64,000 bases of DNA from Daedaleopsis sinensis (taxonomy: Eukaryota > Basidiomycota > Agaricomycetes > Polyporales > Polyporaceae). Below, piece after piece: positions 22,746-34,444 of this stretch (positions are counted from its first letter, which is position 1; every line of letters starts with the position of its first letter). The DNA is taken from contig CM066307.1 in the NCBI GenBank assembly GCA_033807695.1, forward strand, positions 3,100,001 to 3,164,000, given 5' to 3'. The position numbers were made by a program, and so were the translations under genes. Under the pieces are notes generated by a model. It worked only from the letters and a program-made list of their open reading frames with translations. It searched no databases and was not told the origin of the DNA.

Positions 22746-25647
22746 CTTCTTCGTCCTCGTCCTCGTCATCATCCCCTGTCGAATCCACATCCTCCCCCTC
22801 ACTCTCACTCCCCTCCTCGTCGCTATCCTCGCTCTCGCCCTCGCTCTCGTCCGTGTCCTCCGTCTCCTCGGCGTCTTCATAGAACTTATCGAGGTCCGTG
22901 TACGCCGTCTTCGCCTGCTGCTTCGCAAACGACCCGGCGGGCGAGACCGGCCCAGTCGGCGTAAGCACGACAGGAGAGCCTCTCGCAGAAGGATCGAGGG
23001 TCCGTCCCGCAGACGATTGCGAGGGCTGCACAGGCGCGTGCGGCATGTCCGCCTCGGTGTCGCGGAGGGAGGCCTCCGTGCCCTCTTCGAGCCAGTCCGG
23101 CAGGTAGTTCTCGCCCCCGGCCCACTTGCCCGTGATCGCGGCGAGCGAGCCGAAGCGGCCGTGGTCGTCGTCTGCATGTCGGGTTCAGGCAAGGTCACGA
23201 ACAGAGCGTTGAGCAAACGACACTTGCGCAAGGCATATACACGCACCGTCCTTCGCCCGGTCTTCCCCGGGGCTCGCCTTGCCCTCGAAGAGGACCATGC
23301 GCACCTGCTCGCGTCTCAGGACGACCCCGCCGACGTCCTCGTGCGTGTCGTCCCCGTCGTCCCCGTACAGATTGGCGTGCACGCCCGCGAGGAGCGCGCC
23401 GAGCGTCCGGCCGCGGTCGCGCACGTCATAGTTGAGGTCGTAGCGCGCAAGCGAGAAGACGTATCGGGTGAGGAGCGCAAGCGTGCGGTCCGCGGGCGAG
23501 AGCACGAGGAGCTTCGCGGCAAGCGCGAGCACCTGCAGCTTCACGGCGGACGTCTGTACGCGTGCGCACGCGCGGGCGGCAGAGTGCGAACGAAGGGATA
23601 ATGGCCATGAGTCGGCCGCGGTTGGCGAGGACGGTAGACGGAGAGCGTACCTCTTGCGCGAACGACTTTGCTGTCTTGCGAAGGACGTCCGGGGCCCATG
23701 CGGCGATGTTCTCGGGGCCCACGTGGACGGCGCCATTGGGCGCGTCAGGTCCCTGCGGGGACGCAGCGTACTGTCCGACGAGCCAGAGCACGCAGGCGCG
23801 GGCTTTGGGATGGCGTATCTCATCTAGGCGGCGCGCCAGCCGCGCGATGATCTCGAGCGGAGAAAACGAGTGGGCGGGGAGGCCGCCGTGTGCGAGCGCG
23901 TTCTGCTGCTGCTGCAGGCGGGTTTGGACGAGGGACTTGAGCACGAGCACGGCATTGGTGACGATGACGTCTGAGACAGATCGCATGGACGTTAGGACCG
24001 GTTATTGAGAAAGCGGCAGGCTTACCATGCTTGCTCTGTATAAACGACATGAGCGCCGTGAGACATTGTGCGGTGGCTTCGGGCACCACGCGGGCAATGT
24101 ACCCAATGCCGTGTATAGAGTCGGCGACCAGCTCGTCGTCCGCATCGTCGGCATAACACTGCAGTGGGTCGGCGTCAGCAAAGCGTATGTCTAATTGAAA
24201 GTCATGCACTGACGATGAACTCTCTGAGGAGTGATGGGTAATTGTCTGGAGTCACGATCGCGCGTAAAAGCCGCACTTTGTCTGTCTTGACTTGTTGAGA
24301 GTCGTCCGCACGCACCAAGAAGCGAGTGTAGGACTGTGCGAGGACTTTCTGCAGAAAGAAAGGTGAATGTCAGCGATGTAGAACTTTGTTGCGGCTGTAC
24401 ATACATACTGATAGTGCAGAAGAAGTGAGCGCAAGGTTGGTGAGGACAACGCGCTCGACCTCTGGCGACACGTGGAGCAATCGTAACAGAGGCGGTACAA
24501 TCTTCGGTAGGTCTGACGGAGGCGCGAGATAGCAAAACACGCGCGCAACGGCAAGAACAACCTGGCATGACACGTGAGTGTTATCTTCCTCTCCGGAGAG
24601 CGCAGGGACATACAGCAGGATTACTCGATTGGAACAGTGGCTCGGTCGACGTGATGAGTAGCCGTAGGTCGCCATCGACGTCTGCGGCGGACATGGACGG
24701 AAGTTCGGCATCGGGCGACGACGGCGGGCGGGGAAGCATGACCCGCGCGTAGCGCACGAGCAGGTTCATCAGATCGACCTGGCCCCACTCGTCCATATCG
24801 ACAAGCGTCCTGCACAGTCGCCTGTAATGCTGGTGCAGGAGGTCCAGCCGCGTCGGGCACACCGCCTCGAACGCGATCGCGACGCTCCCAACCGAAAGCG
24901 GGGAATGGTCTTTCAGGAGTGTCGACAGCACGTTGATCAGCTCGGGCTGGTGCGAGGGGTCTACGCTGTCCCATGACGCGCCTCGTGAGTGCGACCGACA
25001 ACGTGCGCGAAGGGGAAGGGGATGGGTAGAAGCGGACTGACTGGTGAAGCTTCGGGATCGCAAGTGCGGCGGCCTTGCGGACGTACGGGCTGATATCCGC
25101 TGCGCACTTCTTGATAGCGAGCATAACAATGCTGCCAATCATGGGCACCTGGATTCCGGACAGGACGCGCAGAGCCATGGCCCGAATGAGCGGGCTGGGG
25201 TCGGAGAGGTCTTTCTGGAAGGTGTTGATGGAGAGGAGGGCGAGGTCCGGTTCCTGCTCAGCATAGCGGAGGAGGTAGATGTAAACGAGCTTCCGGATCT
25301 CGAGGTTGTGCGACGCGACATTCTTGACTACCTGCGCAAAGAACTCGGAGACGTTGCGCCCTTTCGAGATCAACTGCGCTCCTCAAGGGTCAGGGAACGC
25401 GCCGGACGCGACGCAGATCAAGCAGACGTACCGCGATGAGTCTCTTCATAGCCTCCAGTTTCTCCCTATCGCTGTTCGAGTCCAACTGCTTTCCAATGTT
25501 CTTCACCTTCTCCTCGGTGTTGTCCAAGTATGCCGAGCCCGAACCGCGGAGGCTGAGATCTCTAGTGTGCTCTGAGAGTGTTTCCTGCAGTCGCATTCCT
25601 AGCCTCGAGGCATTCTCGGTCAGAGCATTGAGTTTGAGACCGGACAT
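22702..25647 (-). CDS. APL6: AP-3 adaptor complex beta subunit
   Basis: Large subunit of the AP-3 coat, which sorts cargo from Golgi/endosome to vacuole. ATG at 25647-25645: [20 protein letters not shown], then [112 protein letters not shown] and [20 protein letters not shown], the adaptin trunk of HEAT-like repeats. The trunk runs to about 23.1 kb with roughly nine introns. The C-terminus is a Ser/Glu/Asp hinge ([20 protein letters not shown]), typical of AP-3 beta, ending [15 protein letters not shown] (22704-22702). There is no folded ear domain, as in fungi. The last ten or so codons and the stop lie in DNA shared with the CWH43 3' UTR, so this end is probably new. Confidence 0.92.
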
Positions 25648-26311
25648 GGCGTTTAATAGAGGAGCATGTAGCAGGAATCAGAGAAAACTAGGATACGCGT
25701 GTGAGGTGGAGGAATGAGGCAGAGAACAGAGAACAGAATCCAGATGTAACAATAATGACAACTTAAGCAGCACTGAGCGCCTTAAGGTATCCAAGGCGCT
25801 TGACGGTCCGCGCTTCTGCCGACTGCCGTGTTAACCACTACGGAGTCACTATGTAGGTTCTTGACAAGTCGGAATAAGTCCACAACTCCTACACCTTGCA
25901 ATGAATGTCGGCTGAAATTGAGAGTATGTCGTTTCGAGTTACTCGTATCACTTCGTCGAACTCGACCACGTAACGCTGAGTCCGAGGTGAGGTCAGTGAC
26001 TAGTAAGAAGTTGTTAGTACTACCCCCTGCCACGAGGAAGAATCGGATCTTGGAGTCGTAGGAGGAGATAAAGCGAGAGAAGTTCTAGCGACTACCACTT
26101 CATAGCTCACACAAAAGCGCGGCACGGTCTCGCGCACATGGGCATTGAATATTAGGAGGGTGCCACCCGTAGACTAGTAGCCACATAGAAACGGTCGCGA
26201 TTGACATCGTCACGTATCTAAACACTACTGCACGAGTGTGAGCAGTGCTTACAGCTTAGCAAGATGTGTACGATAAGAAGGGTTATCACATGGATGCTCC
26301 TGTTAGATCTG
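25648..26311. other. intergenic between AP-3 beta and P450-1
   Basis: About 660 bp: AP-3 beta promoter and P450-1 3' flank. Checked for tRNA A/B boxes and repeats; nothing convincing. Confidence 0.5.
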
Positions 26312-28427
26312 TTAAGAGACCAAAGACATTTCTCGCACCAACTGTTCTCTCTCCATTGAGCGTGCTTTCAATGTGTAATTGTATACGGGAGCATGCCTGC
26401 AAAACAGGGTTATCAGCATTGCGGTAGCTCAGATCACGCTGCGAAGACAACCCACGAGACGATAGAGTCGGTCGACATCTTTCTCTCCACCTGCATAATG
26501 TTTCCGTGCGCGTCGACCGGAGGAGATATGTCGAACGCCCAGAGCAGAGATGCGCACATGATGAAGAGTGAAGACTCGGCAAAATACCGTCCAGGGCATA
26601 TCCTGATAATAAGTAGTCCACAACAGTTTAACGATCGTCCACATGTTCGCGAAATTGTGGCCTCTTACCTCCGCCCGAAACCAAACGCGAAGCTAGCTGG
26701 ATCTTTGCCCTCGATGTCGAGGTGGCCATCCTTATCGATGAACCGCTCTGGGAGGAAGTTCTCCGGGTCAGGGAAAGTTTCCGTGTCGCGTGAAATCGCC
26801 CTGAGCACGGGAGACTTAGCGACAGGTCGTCGTAGCAACTGCAGTGAAGGCGGTACTCACCAGATGTTCGGGACGATAGACGCACCCCCAGGGATCACAT
26901 ATCCGTTGTACTCGTCGTCAGCGACAACGGCATGAGGAACCCCGAACGGCGTGACGATGTGCCACCGTAGCAGCTCTTTGACAACCGCACAGGTGTAAGG
27001 CAGCGAATGACGGTCGCCAAACTCGGGAAGACGATGTGAGCCAATGACCGCGTCTAGCTCCGCTTGGGCCTTCCTTTGCACCTCGGGATAGAGTGTCATG
27101 GCCAGGAGGAAGCCACGTGAGGCTGTGTGGCTCTGCGAATACTCTTGAGACATACTGGGAGACCACACAACGAACAGTAAGACCGACCGTTTCAGCACCA
27201 GCTGGTGAGCACTTCAGTTCGGTGGACAATATTCAATGTACAGGAGTTCTCACCAGCGTATGTGGTGGTGCTTATTCCCTTGCATACATCAGCAACCGTG
27301 GTACTATCTTCATCCGGAGAGATACGGTCCAGCATGTGCGCCACGAATGACTCTTTGATCAACCCTTGATCCTGTCGAAGGCGATCAGTATTCTCTTCTC
27401 TCTAAGATCACTTACTCATGACCTACAAATTTTGCCTTCGCTGTATCGAATAGATAGTCACGCGTGAAGAGCATGTCGCGCTTGGCCTCTGCTGCGTATT
27501 TCTTGAAGCCTGCGCCTGGGAACCAGGACGGCAGAAAGCGTAGCCACGGGACTGCCTCAACCGGAAAGCGGCCGGGAATAGCTATTTCCTCGCCGATTTG
27601 TGCCATCCGCTCGACCAGATTGAAGTACTTGTCGTTGGACTCACGCAACTCGATGCCGTAGACAATGCGCATGACCATCGACGCGAACGAGCTGTTGCAG
27701 AATCAAACGTAGGATCTGATCATGAGTGGCAGAAATTGGAGGAGTACACGCGTTGAGGTGAGGGGCCATTGACGTACAATTTCAGATGACTATCCCAGTC
27801 TTTGGGCGAGTCTAGTATTCTCCGCAGCATGTTTCGAGTGTCATTGAGCTGAATTGGCTCATACTTCCCGACGACTTCCGAGTTCATCTGTTGATGGAAC
27901 GCCCGTCGATGGGTCCGCCACTCGGCCCCGTAGTTCATCAGCACAAACATCCAGTCGAGGCCACACCTGTAAATCAGTTGCATGGACCGAAGTCATAACG
28001 ATGTGTCGCTGCAGTGCGAGTACGGAGATGACGTACACTGAAACCATCACAGACTTAGGACGATCCGAGTAGTTCGCGGAACGCTTGTCGAGTAAATCGC
28101 TTGCAGCCTTGTACGAACCCAGAATGACGAACGACTTCCCGAGGACGCTGAGATGCACTATATCGCCTATACCATAGTTGTAGCTTAGACATTGAGTAGC
28201 ACGGACGGAAGTTTGTTAGACGCACCATAATTGTTGCACAGATCTTTGGCGTCCCAACCAAGGTGTTTCCTTGGCATATCGAGAACGTTGCCAACAAGGG
28301 GAAGAGGCGTGGGTCCTGGAGGCAGACGGCGGACATACGAGCTTAGTCGAGAGTGAACGAGAAGCACGACGAGGGTAGTGAGCAAGATCCAAGGCCATGC
28401 GCCTGTGACTGGGAGTTGTGAACCCAT
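26312..28427 (-). CDS. cytochrome P450 monooxygenase, copy 1
   Basis: Microsomal haem-thiolate monooxygenase. The N-terminus MGSQLPVTGAWPWILLTTLV is a signal anchor, followed by the hinge RRLPPGPTPLPLVGN. The I-helix AGAET is near 27.2 kb; the K-helix KELLRW supplies ExxR; then PENFLPERFI; the haem loop FGFGRR|ICPGRYFAE is split by an intron near 26.60-26.66 kb. The mature end needs a short intron after WVVFAA, giving HAPVYNYTLKARSMEREQLV and a stop at 26312-26314. About ten introns. All key P450 residues are present. Substrate unknown. The closest relative in view is P450-2 at 34.4-36.5 kb, same strand and exon pattern. Confidence 0.9.
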
Positions 28428-28949
28428 CGCAACAGGTGGGATGACGAGTAAATCGCAAAGGGGGAGGGTGGGGTCTTCAGCGGGTGCACCTTATACACTA
28501 TTATACCTTTTGACAAGTGCCCGCGCCCATCGCATTGTACAGATGCGGCGCTCGGGGTGCGTGGCGTTACATGGGAGAAGTCGCTCTTATCGTAGGGCGG
28601 ATAAGCTGGAGGTGGCGAACATGAATGCCCGACGGACGCCGTCTACATGGCATCTGTGCATATAGTCGGTTGTTTTGAAAGACATTGAATGCACGCCCGC
28701 TGAGAAGCTCAGGGTGGTTGTCGAAGGTGCCGGTGAACCACCGCCAATAGCCGAGCCTTCGCGCCCTCAGGCGATGTCTCGGGACGTCGTTTTAGAGTCC
28801 GCTGTGTAGGCATTTTGTCACGACAGGCCTCTCATTAGGGGAAAAGCCGCCCCCAGGTCGTCGCAGTGTCGCGCTGTCCATTGTACGTCGGTGTCCACCC
28901 GTGCGGTTGTGTGATCGGTGTTTGCTAGATATTAAATTTGTGACCACGC
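28428..28949. other. P450-1 promoter and flank of dioxygenase pseudogene
   Basis: About 520 bp. A TATA-like TTATACACTATTATACC lies at about 28490-28506 just upstream of the P450 ATG. The left part of the decayed dioxygenase copy may extend into this stretch, but I cannot align it below about 28.95 kb. Confidence 0.45.
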
Positions 28950-30000
28950 CCGCGAGAGGACCGGGGTGTCGCTTGCGGGCGGTGTGAAGAGCGTGTCGCT
29001 GACCGGCGGCGTGGGTTGGGTGGCGGATGGTCGACAGGAGCTCGTACTAGGCGTCGGGGTGCAGCTCTTTCAGGATGAATGTAACGTAGAATCCACGAGT
29101 GAAACAGATGCAGGCCGCATGGGTCAGTAACAGCGACATGGCAGGCAGGCCCCGATTTTCTGCGGAAGAAAACGCGCTTCTCGTAGCCACCTATTCTCTT
29201 GAAAACGACCTTTTCAACGGCTTTTCGCCACCATCTTCACGTGGAAGAGAATAGGTAACTACAACTCGCGGCTTTTCGCTGAATTTACTTTGGCAGATAT
29301 TTGGAGATTGCCTGCCGTGCGAATGAGTGATGATGTAGAGCATGTGATAACGCTACTTACGAAATATATGGTGTCGGTGTCCCTTTTCTCATACCTGGTA
29401 TGAGGTGAAGTCAGAACGTATCATCATTGACAAGTGAGAAAGATTACACAAATGCCTGCTTACCTATATGACGTACATTGGGTTTCTCTGATGAAAGCTA
29501 TTCTGCGAGACAACTCAAAGACGACTCCTCTGGGGTCGCAGGCACATGTGAGAAGAAGCAGAAGCCGAATTTGCGTACCTATGATAACCGTCTGAAGAGG
29601 CCGTGGTCGTCCGGAGGCATTGCTTCCTCATAGATGAGTGTCGGTGGGGATTATACAATCTCCAAGCTCCATGGGATATTTCTGGGCGGAGTGAGACGAA
29701 GGCCCTGCATGAGACGTTAGCGTAGCTATTCGCCTGAGGCTAAGGTGCGCCGCGTACATCGCACTTCGAGACCCTCCGGTCTAGCTCTACATGAATTGGC
29801 TTGATGTCTGAAGGAATCTTCGAAAATACGATATCAAACTCTGTGCACGGGGAGAGCTCTTACCTCAAACGTGTTGACTACACGTTGCTTGGTACGTGGA
29901 TGGAAGCAGTGGAAGCCAGATGTGATGACTTGCACGTAACTTTCAGTCCGGTCCAGGTCCGGTCTCATGCGGATAGATCATAAATTCACAATCGCGAATA
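28950..30000 (-). pseudogene. decayed inverted copy of the trimethyllysine dioxygenase gene
   Basis: Read right to left this region matches the gene at the left edge and extends further 5'. FHCFHPRTKQRVVNTFE (about 29.85-29.92 kb) and IPSDIKPIHVEL (about 29.80 kb) are N-terminal-domain exons. TTGAGTTGTCTCGCAGAATA (29518-29499) matches window exon 1. The next exon (about 29.35-29.43 kb) keeps TTCACCTCA and TATTTC but has lost about 30 bp with the iron-ligand His of HTD. Beyond the inserted element (29137-29319), GACCCATGCGGCCTGCA, TGGATTCTACGT and ATCCTGAAAGAGCTGCA continue the match, with a deletion and an in-frame TAG after CCCGACGCC. It is not functional. Sequence left of about 28.95 kb no longer aligns by eye. 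Confidence 0.82.
29137..29319 (-). mobile_element. short TIR element, copy 1 (183 bp, TSD CGA)
   Basis: Non-autonomous MITE-like element. It begins CATGGCAGGCAGGCCCC and ends TTGCCTGCCGTG, so the ends are inverted repeats of about 11 bp (CAYGGCAGGCA). It is flanked by CGA on both sides (29134-29136 and 29320-29322). It sits where intron 2 of the window-edge dioxygenase would be, inside the dead copy. The inside holds an inverted pair around CTATTCTCTT/AAGAGAATAG. It has no coding capacity. It matches 59753-59941 in opposite orientation over its whole length. Confidence 0.85.
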
Positions 30001-30533
30001 CATCTGTTGTATCCCACCCAAGTGAGTACCACGTTCTGCTTAGTGTTGCAAAGAAGTGGCCTGTGCGAGGTCTGTTTGCCCTTTACGGAAGTTGAGCGAA
30101 CTGACAGGCAGGCCGATATATCACCGTGCTAATCCAACATAGATCGTGCGCAGTGGTTTCGCCCGTGGCAGCGTCCTGCAATGCTGCATGACTTTCGTAG
30201 GGTAAGCCTTAATCTTCTTGGTCCAGTTCAGACCAGCTTTGGGTTCCTGCGATACTGAGCAGGGATATGGCAATCCAGTTGTTGTGCTGTTCAGTAGCGA
30301 GCGTTGTTTATGGTCAGGGTCGAAAGTCTGATGATCCTACAAGTGCTCAGAACTTGTCAGCAATGAATTCGATGTGTAACATACGGCAGGAACTCCAGGC
30401 CCGACAGGGCCACTCACGCGTTGTGGATACAGGAGGAGCGAGGGGGCTAGAGGATCTGAGACGCATGTGCAGCATGATCACGATACAGAATACTCCAATC
30501 GTCCGAGGAGATAAAAGACATGCCTCAGATTGA
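30001..30533. other. BUD13 3' flank, no gene seen
   Basis: About 530 bp. It may hold further decayed 5' sequence of the dioxygenase copy, which I could not align. An 88-codon frame at 30267-30533 has no support. Confidence 0.45.
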
Positions 30534-31651
30534 CTACATATCGTCGACGCTCCACTCGTAGCTCTCCGCTCCGCGCCTCCGTCGCTCATTCGTCTTCTGG
30601 AAATACTTCTTCTCGAACCCATTGCTGCGGTCTGGGACACGAACGGTCAGGACATCGATAACCAAATACACGCAGGTCTCGAGAGATGGCCACTCACCGA
30701 CGCCGTCCCACCGATAGCCAGGCTTGATCCCGAACCGGTTTGGGGGCGGCGGGGGACCCGTGTACTCGGGTTTCCGCGGCCCCTTCTCCCTCTTCTTCTG
30801 CAAACGCAATCCACACAGTCAACGCCGCGCAAGACTCACCCTGTAGTATGCAAGGAGCCCAGCACACGCACCGTCAAGAACGCCGCCGCCGGGTCGTTCC
30901 ACCGCTCCTGCGCCCTCAGCTCGTCGTTCAGCTCCCGGTCGTCCGCCGTCCGCGCGAATGCGCGCCCGCGCATCTCCGCCTCCTCCCGCCGTCGCCGCTC
31001 AGCCTCGTCGCGCTGGACGACGCCCTTGCCCCACTCCATCTTCTGCGCCTCCTTCTCCTCGCGCTCGCGCTTCAGCCGCGCCGCCTCCGCCCGCGCCGCC
31101 TTCATGTCCACCTTGCGCCCCGCCGCGTCCCGATACACCGTCTCCTGCGCCTGCGCCTGCTCCTCCTTCGCCTTCGCCGGGCCCTCCGTCTTCCCTGCAG
31201 TCGTCTTCGGCAGCCGCTTCTTGAGCTGCGCGGACGTGAGCAGCCCGCCCGCGAACGGCGCGTCCTCCGCCGCGACAACCTGAGGCTTCTCGTCCTCTGC
31301 CTCAGCGGGCGGTGTGGTCTTGTCCCCGCTCCCCTCGCCCTCGCCCTCGCCCCCGCGCAAGGTCTGCCACCCGGAGTCGGCGTCGGTCCGTTGCCGCTTC
31401 TTGAACCGGCGGTCCTCAGCCACAACTGCCTCCGCCAGGTCGTCCTCCTCATCCCCGTCCCGCCCGGCGTCCGCCCAGCCCGTCAGGTCGTCGTCCTTGA
31501 TGAAAGCCGCGCTTGCCCCAGCGGCCGACGTCGAGGCCGCGGCAGCCGCTTTGCGCTTCTTCTTCTTGGGCGGGTTCGCCCTCGAGAGGATGGCGTCCGC
31601 CTTGGGGCCGGACATGTACTTCTCTGCGAGGTATGCTTTCATGGCGGACAT
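30534..31651 (-). CDS. BUD13: pre-mRNA splicing factor BUD13/CWC26
   Basis: Subunit of the RES complex, which binds the spliceosome and retains unspliced pre-mRNA. Start [20 protein letters not shown] (ATG 31651-31649), then a basic stretch [13 protein letters not shown], an acidic/Ala-rich linker, [20 protein letters not shown] with [13 protein letters not shown], and a long helical [20 protein letters not shown] typical of the family. Two introns (near 30.81-30.87 and 30.64-30.70 kb) join the conserved end: [47 protein letters not shown]. The [20 protein letters not shown] motif is diagnostic. About 310 residues. The gene is full length and normal. It lies between the dioxygenase pseudogene and RAS1. 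Confidence 0.93.
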
Positions 31652-32286
31652 GGTGGCAACAAGGCGGGATGCAAGGAGGTGTCCAGAGGAAGCGCTGGTG
31701 ACCTGAGGTGACCTGACGCCACGATCGGCGTCTCTATCTCGAGCATAGCCACCAAGTCTGGAGATGCCATGATAAACTTGGCCTGAGTAGGCCTAGGTGT
31801 CAGTCAGTGTGACTCAGTACATTACAAGCTATTACAAGGCCTCAAGTTCAAGCTTCACATGTACACACGATCCATGGAGGTCGGGGTCCGAACGCCTCGG
31901 GCAAGCATACTTCACCAAGTTCACTCACGCACTTGGAAGTGGCCAAGGCTGGATAACTCCGAGGCGGTTCAAGCCGGGAAATTGTCCAACGGCGGGAAAA
32001 TGGGCAAACGGCCAGAGGGAGGGGCACCCGCTCGATGTATAACCCGACGAGTGCAGACCGGGGTAGACGAAAACTGTATGATGACGACAAGGAAAAACAG
32101 AGCCGATCGAGGGGTGTACATAGAACGCAGAAGCAGGTGTAAATCCGGTGTAGGGCAATCAAGAAATGCGTCGGGAGTGGACGGTGTAGGGGGGCGACAG
32201 CGAAGAGGAGGTGCAGTGCAAGGTGGCGCAGGAGGACCCGTACCAAAGGAGAGCGAGTACGGAGGCAAAAGCGAGGAATAAGGTGT
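31652..32286. other. BUD13 upstream region / RAS1 3' UTR
   Basis: About 635 bp between two minus-strand genes. Several overlapping open frames on both strands (to 190 codons) have no family similarity. The T-loop-like GGTTCAAGCC at about 31965 has no matching acceptor stem, so I do not call a tRNA. Confidence 0.5.
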
Positions 32287-33432
32287 TCACGCGACCACAC
32301 ATCCCCCGCAGCATCCGCCTGCACCGTCGTCCGCATGCGAGTTCCCGGCGCCGTACACGCCGGGGGCGTTCGGTGCGTTTGGCTGCACGCCGGGGCGGCC
32401 AGTTTGTTGCTCCTGCACACGCGTCATGTTAGCGGACGGCGCGATAGTCAGGGCTCGGGTTCCTATACCTTGTTGTACTTGCGGATCTCGCGCACAAGCT
32501 GGCTGAACGCCTCGTCAACGTTGATGCGCTGCTTGGCCGAGGTCTCGATGAACTTGCAGCCGAAGTGCTTCGCAAGGTCACGGCCCTCGTTCATGCCCAC
32601 CTGGCGCTCGTACTCGAGATCGCTCTTGTTCGCGACGACGATGACAGGGAACGAGTCCTGGTCTTTCACACGCAGAATCTGCTGGTGGAAGGTGCTGATT
32701 TCCTCGAAGGAATTGCGCGAGGTGATGGAGTAGACCAGGAGGAAGCCCTCGCCCGTGCGCATGTATTGCTCGCGCATCGCACTGCGCGCGACGACGTCAG
32801 ACGCGCTTCAAGCAGCGGTGGATAGATGGACGTACCCGTATTCCTCTTGACCAGCCGTATCCAGGACGTCAAGCAGGGCGACTTCGTCGTCAATGACGCA
32901 TTGTTTCCTGTACGAGTCTGACGGCGATGCAGTCAGTGTATGCCCGATACGGACGCCAGCGGACTGGTAGGGACGTCTGCCTAGGGCCGGGGAGACAAGG
33001 TACGAGCGAGCCCACATAATGTACTACGCCGACCGTGTAGCCGTACCCGTGAGAGACGGTCCACGGGTTTACGCCAGTACGGGTACGAATACGCCTCGAG
33101 TAGTCACGGTTATACCCGTGCTACTCCCTGCCAAGCATGATGGATGCCCAGAAACGTGTGGACGCAAGTCGGTGTGAAAATAGGGTGAAGGAGTGCTCAC
33201 CCTCGATAGTAGGGTCGTACTCGTCGACGAAATGGCTTTGAATGAACTGGATAGTGAGCGCGGACTTGCCGACACCTGCAGAGAGCGATGATTAGATAGA
33301 GCCGCGAGGGGGGGAGGGAGAGACATACCACCACCACCGACGACGACGAGCTTGTACTCTCTCAGGAACTGTGACTGCGCGGAGGTGAGCGGAGACCGGC
33401 GCGCGTGGGGAAGGAGGACGTACCCTAGACAT
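32287..33432 (-). CDS. RAS1: Ras GTPase
   Basis: Small membrane-anchored GTPase for cAMP/MAPK and morphogenesis signalling. ATG at 33432-33430 gives MSR, then intron, [18 protein letters not shown] | [20 protein letters not shown] (P-loop GGGGVGKS), [37 protein letters not shown] (G3 with the Gln61 equivalent), VVANKSDLE (G4), ETSAKQ (G5). The tail ends [18 protein letters not shown] at 32287-32289: CAAX for farnesylation and upstream cysteines for palmitoylation. The intron after PTIE (about 33.21 to 32.93 kb) is unusually long for this region and holds scattered ACCCGT/ACGGGT repeats. The Gly where mammals have Ala in the P-loop is, as far as I recall, normal in basidiomycetes. Confidence 0.95.
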
Positions 33433-34444
33433 GGCTGGCAAAGGAGAAACGCGGGCGAAAGGGGTATGGAGGGCGAGGATATAAGGAGGAGGAGGAGGAG
33501 GGGACGAGGTGATCCGTCGAAAGGGACGGGAGGACGAGACGTGGAAGCGCCCCTGCTGGGAACATATCGGAGGACAAATAGACCCAAACACGCGCCCTAA
33601 TCCTTGACGGATAGGCGCCCACATTGTTCGGGTTCGGCTAGATCTCTTCCACAGCGTATATTTAAGTGTCCACTGCTTCCCTGGCCAGTGCGCACCCGCC
33701 TATGCACCGACTCAACAATTACCACCACCGCAGACTCGTTACGTAGTAGACGAACGACGTCGGCCAGAGACAACCACTAGGAGCTACGGCCGCTGCACCG
33801 GACTCAATGTCGATGATGCCAACTCGGACATGCATCGTGATCCTGGCGATGCCGATTCGTCTTCGAGATAGACACCGGCTTGGTTCCTTGCTGCCCTGCC
33901 CTTGATAGAAGCCAAGCGGGAGCTATCCGCAACCCAACGTGCCCAGCTCTCCGAGTAAGTACTTACCTCTTCTGTCTGCCAGGTACATGGGCGGCCGAAT
34001 ACATATGCGTAAGTATACCACGCCTTCGAGTCCAGCTCGCAGGCGGTGCATCTGCAGGATCCGAGTCTCCCTGATTCTCAACAGCCAGACGTGTCATGAA
34101 CACACATTTATGACTGCACCTAAGATGCAAAATTTGGCTCTAACCTATGTATGCATAACCTTGTGATTCTGGTCCGTCACGGTCACGGACGCGGCGCCGG
34201 AGGATTCTGGAGGAGGAGGGTACTGGTATACGAGTGCGTTGGACCCATGCCAAAAGCCAGTTGACGAGTCTCATATAGACCCTTGACTCGGATGGGAGGT
34301 GGGCCAAGGCCCTATACGATCTTCTGTACCATGCAGTGCTCTCAAACTCGATGCAAGTTGAGCTCTTCAGCGAATGGACGATGACGATTCAACGGCCGTA
34401 AGAAAGGGTATTGCATAGGTGATGCTAAATCTTGGTATATATGT
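33433..34444. other. intergenic, RAS1 promoter and P450-2 3' flank
   Basis: About 1.0 kb. A CT/GA-rich tract upstream of RAS1 (33480-33545) looks like promoter or 5' UTR. No gene, tRNA or repeat family recognised in the rest. Confidence 0.5.

Noticed and set aside
22340..22882. 180-codon plus frame ending in a Ser-rich run
   Set aside because: The Ser run is the reverse of the AP-3 beta acidic hinge and the front is the decayed CWH43 copy.
31925..31990. tRNA-like B box GGTTCAAGCC preceded by GGCCAAGGCTGG
   Set aside because: No acceptor-stem pairing and no anticodon arm could be formed.
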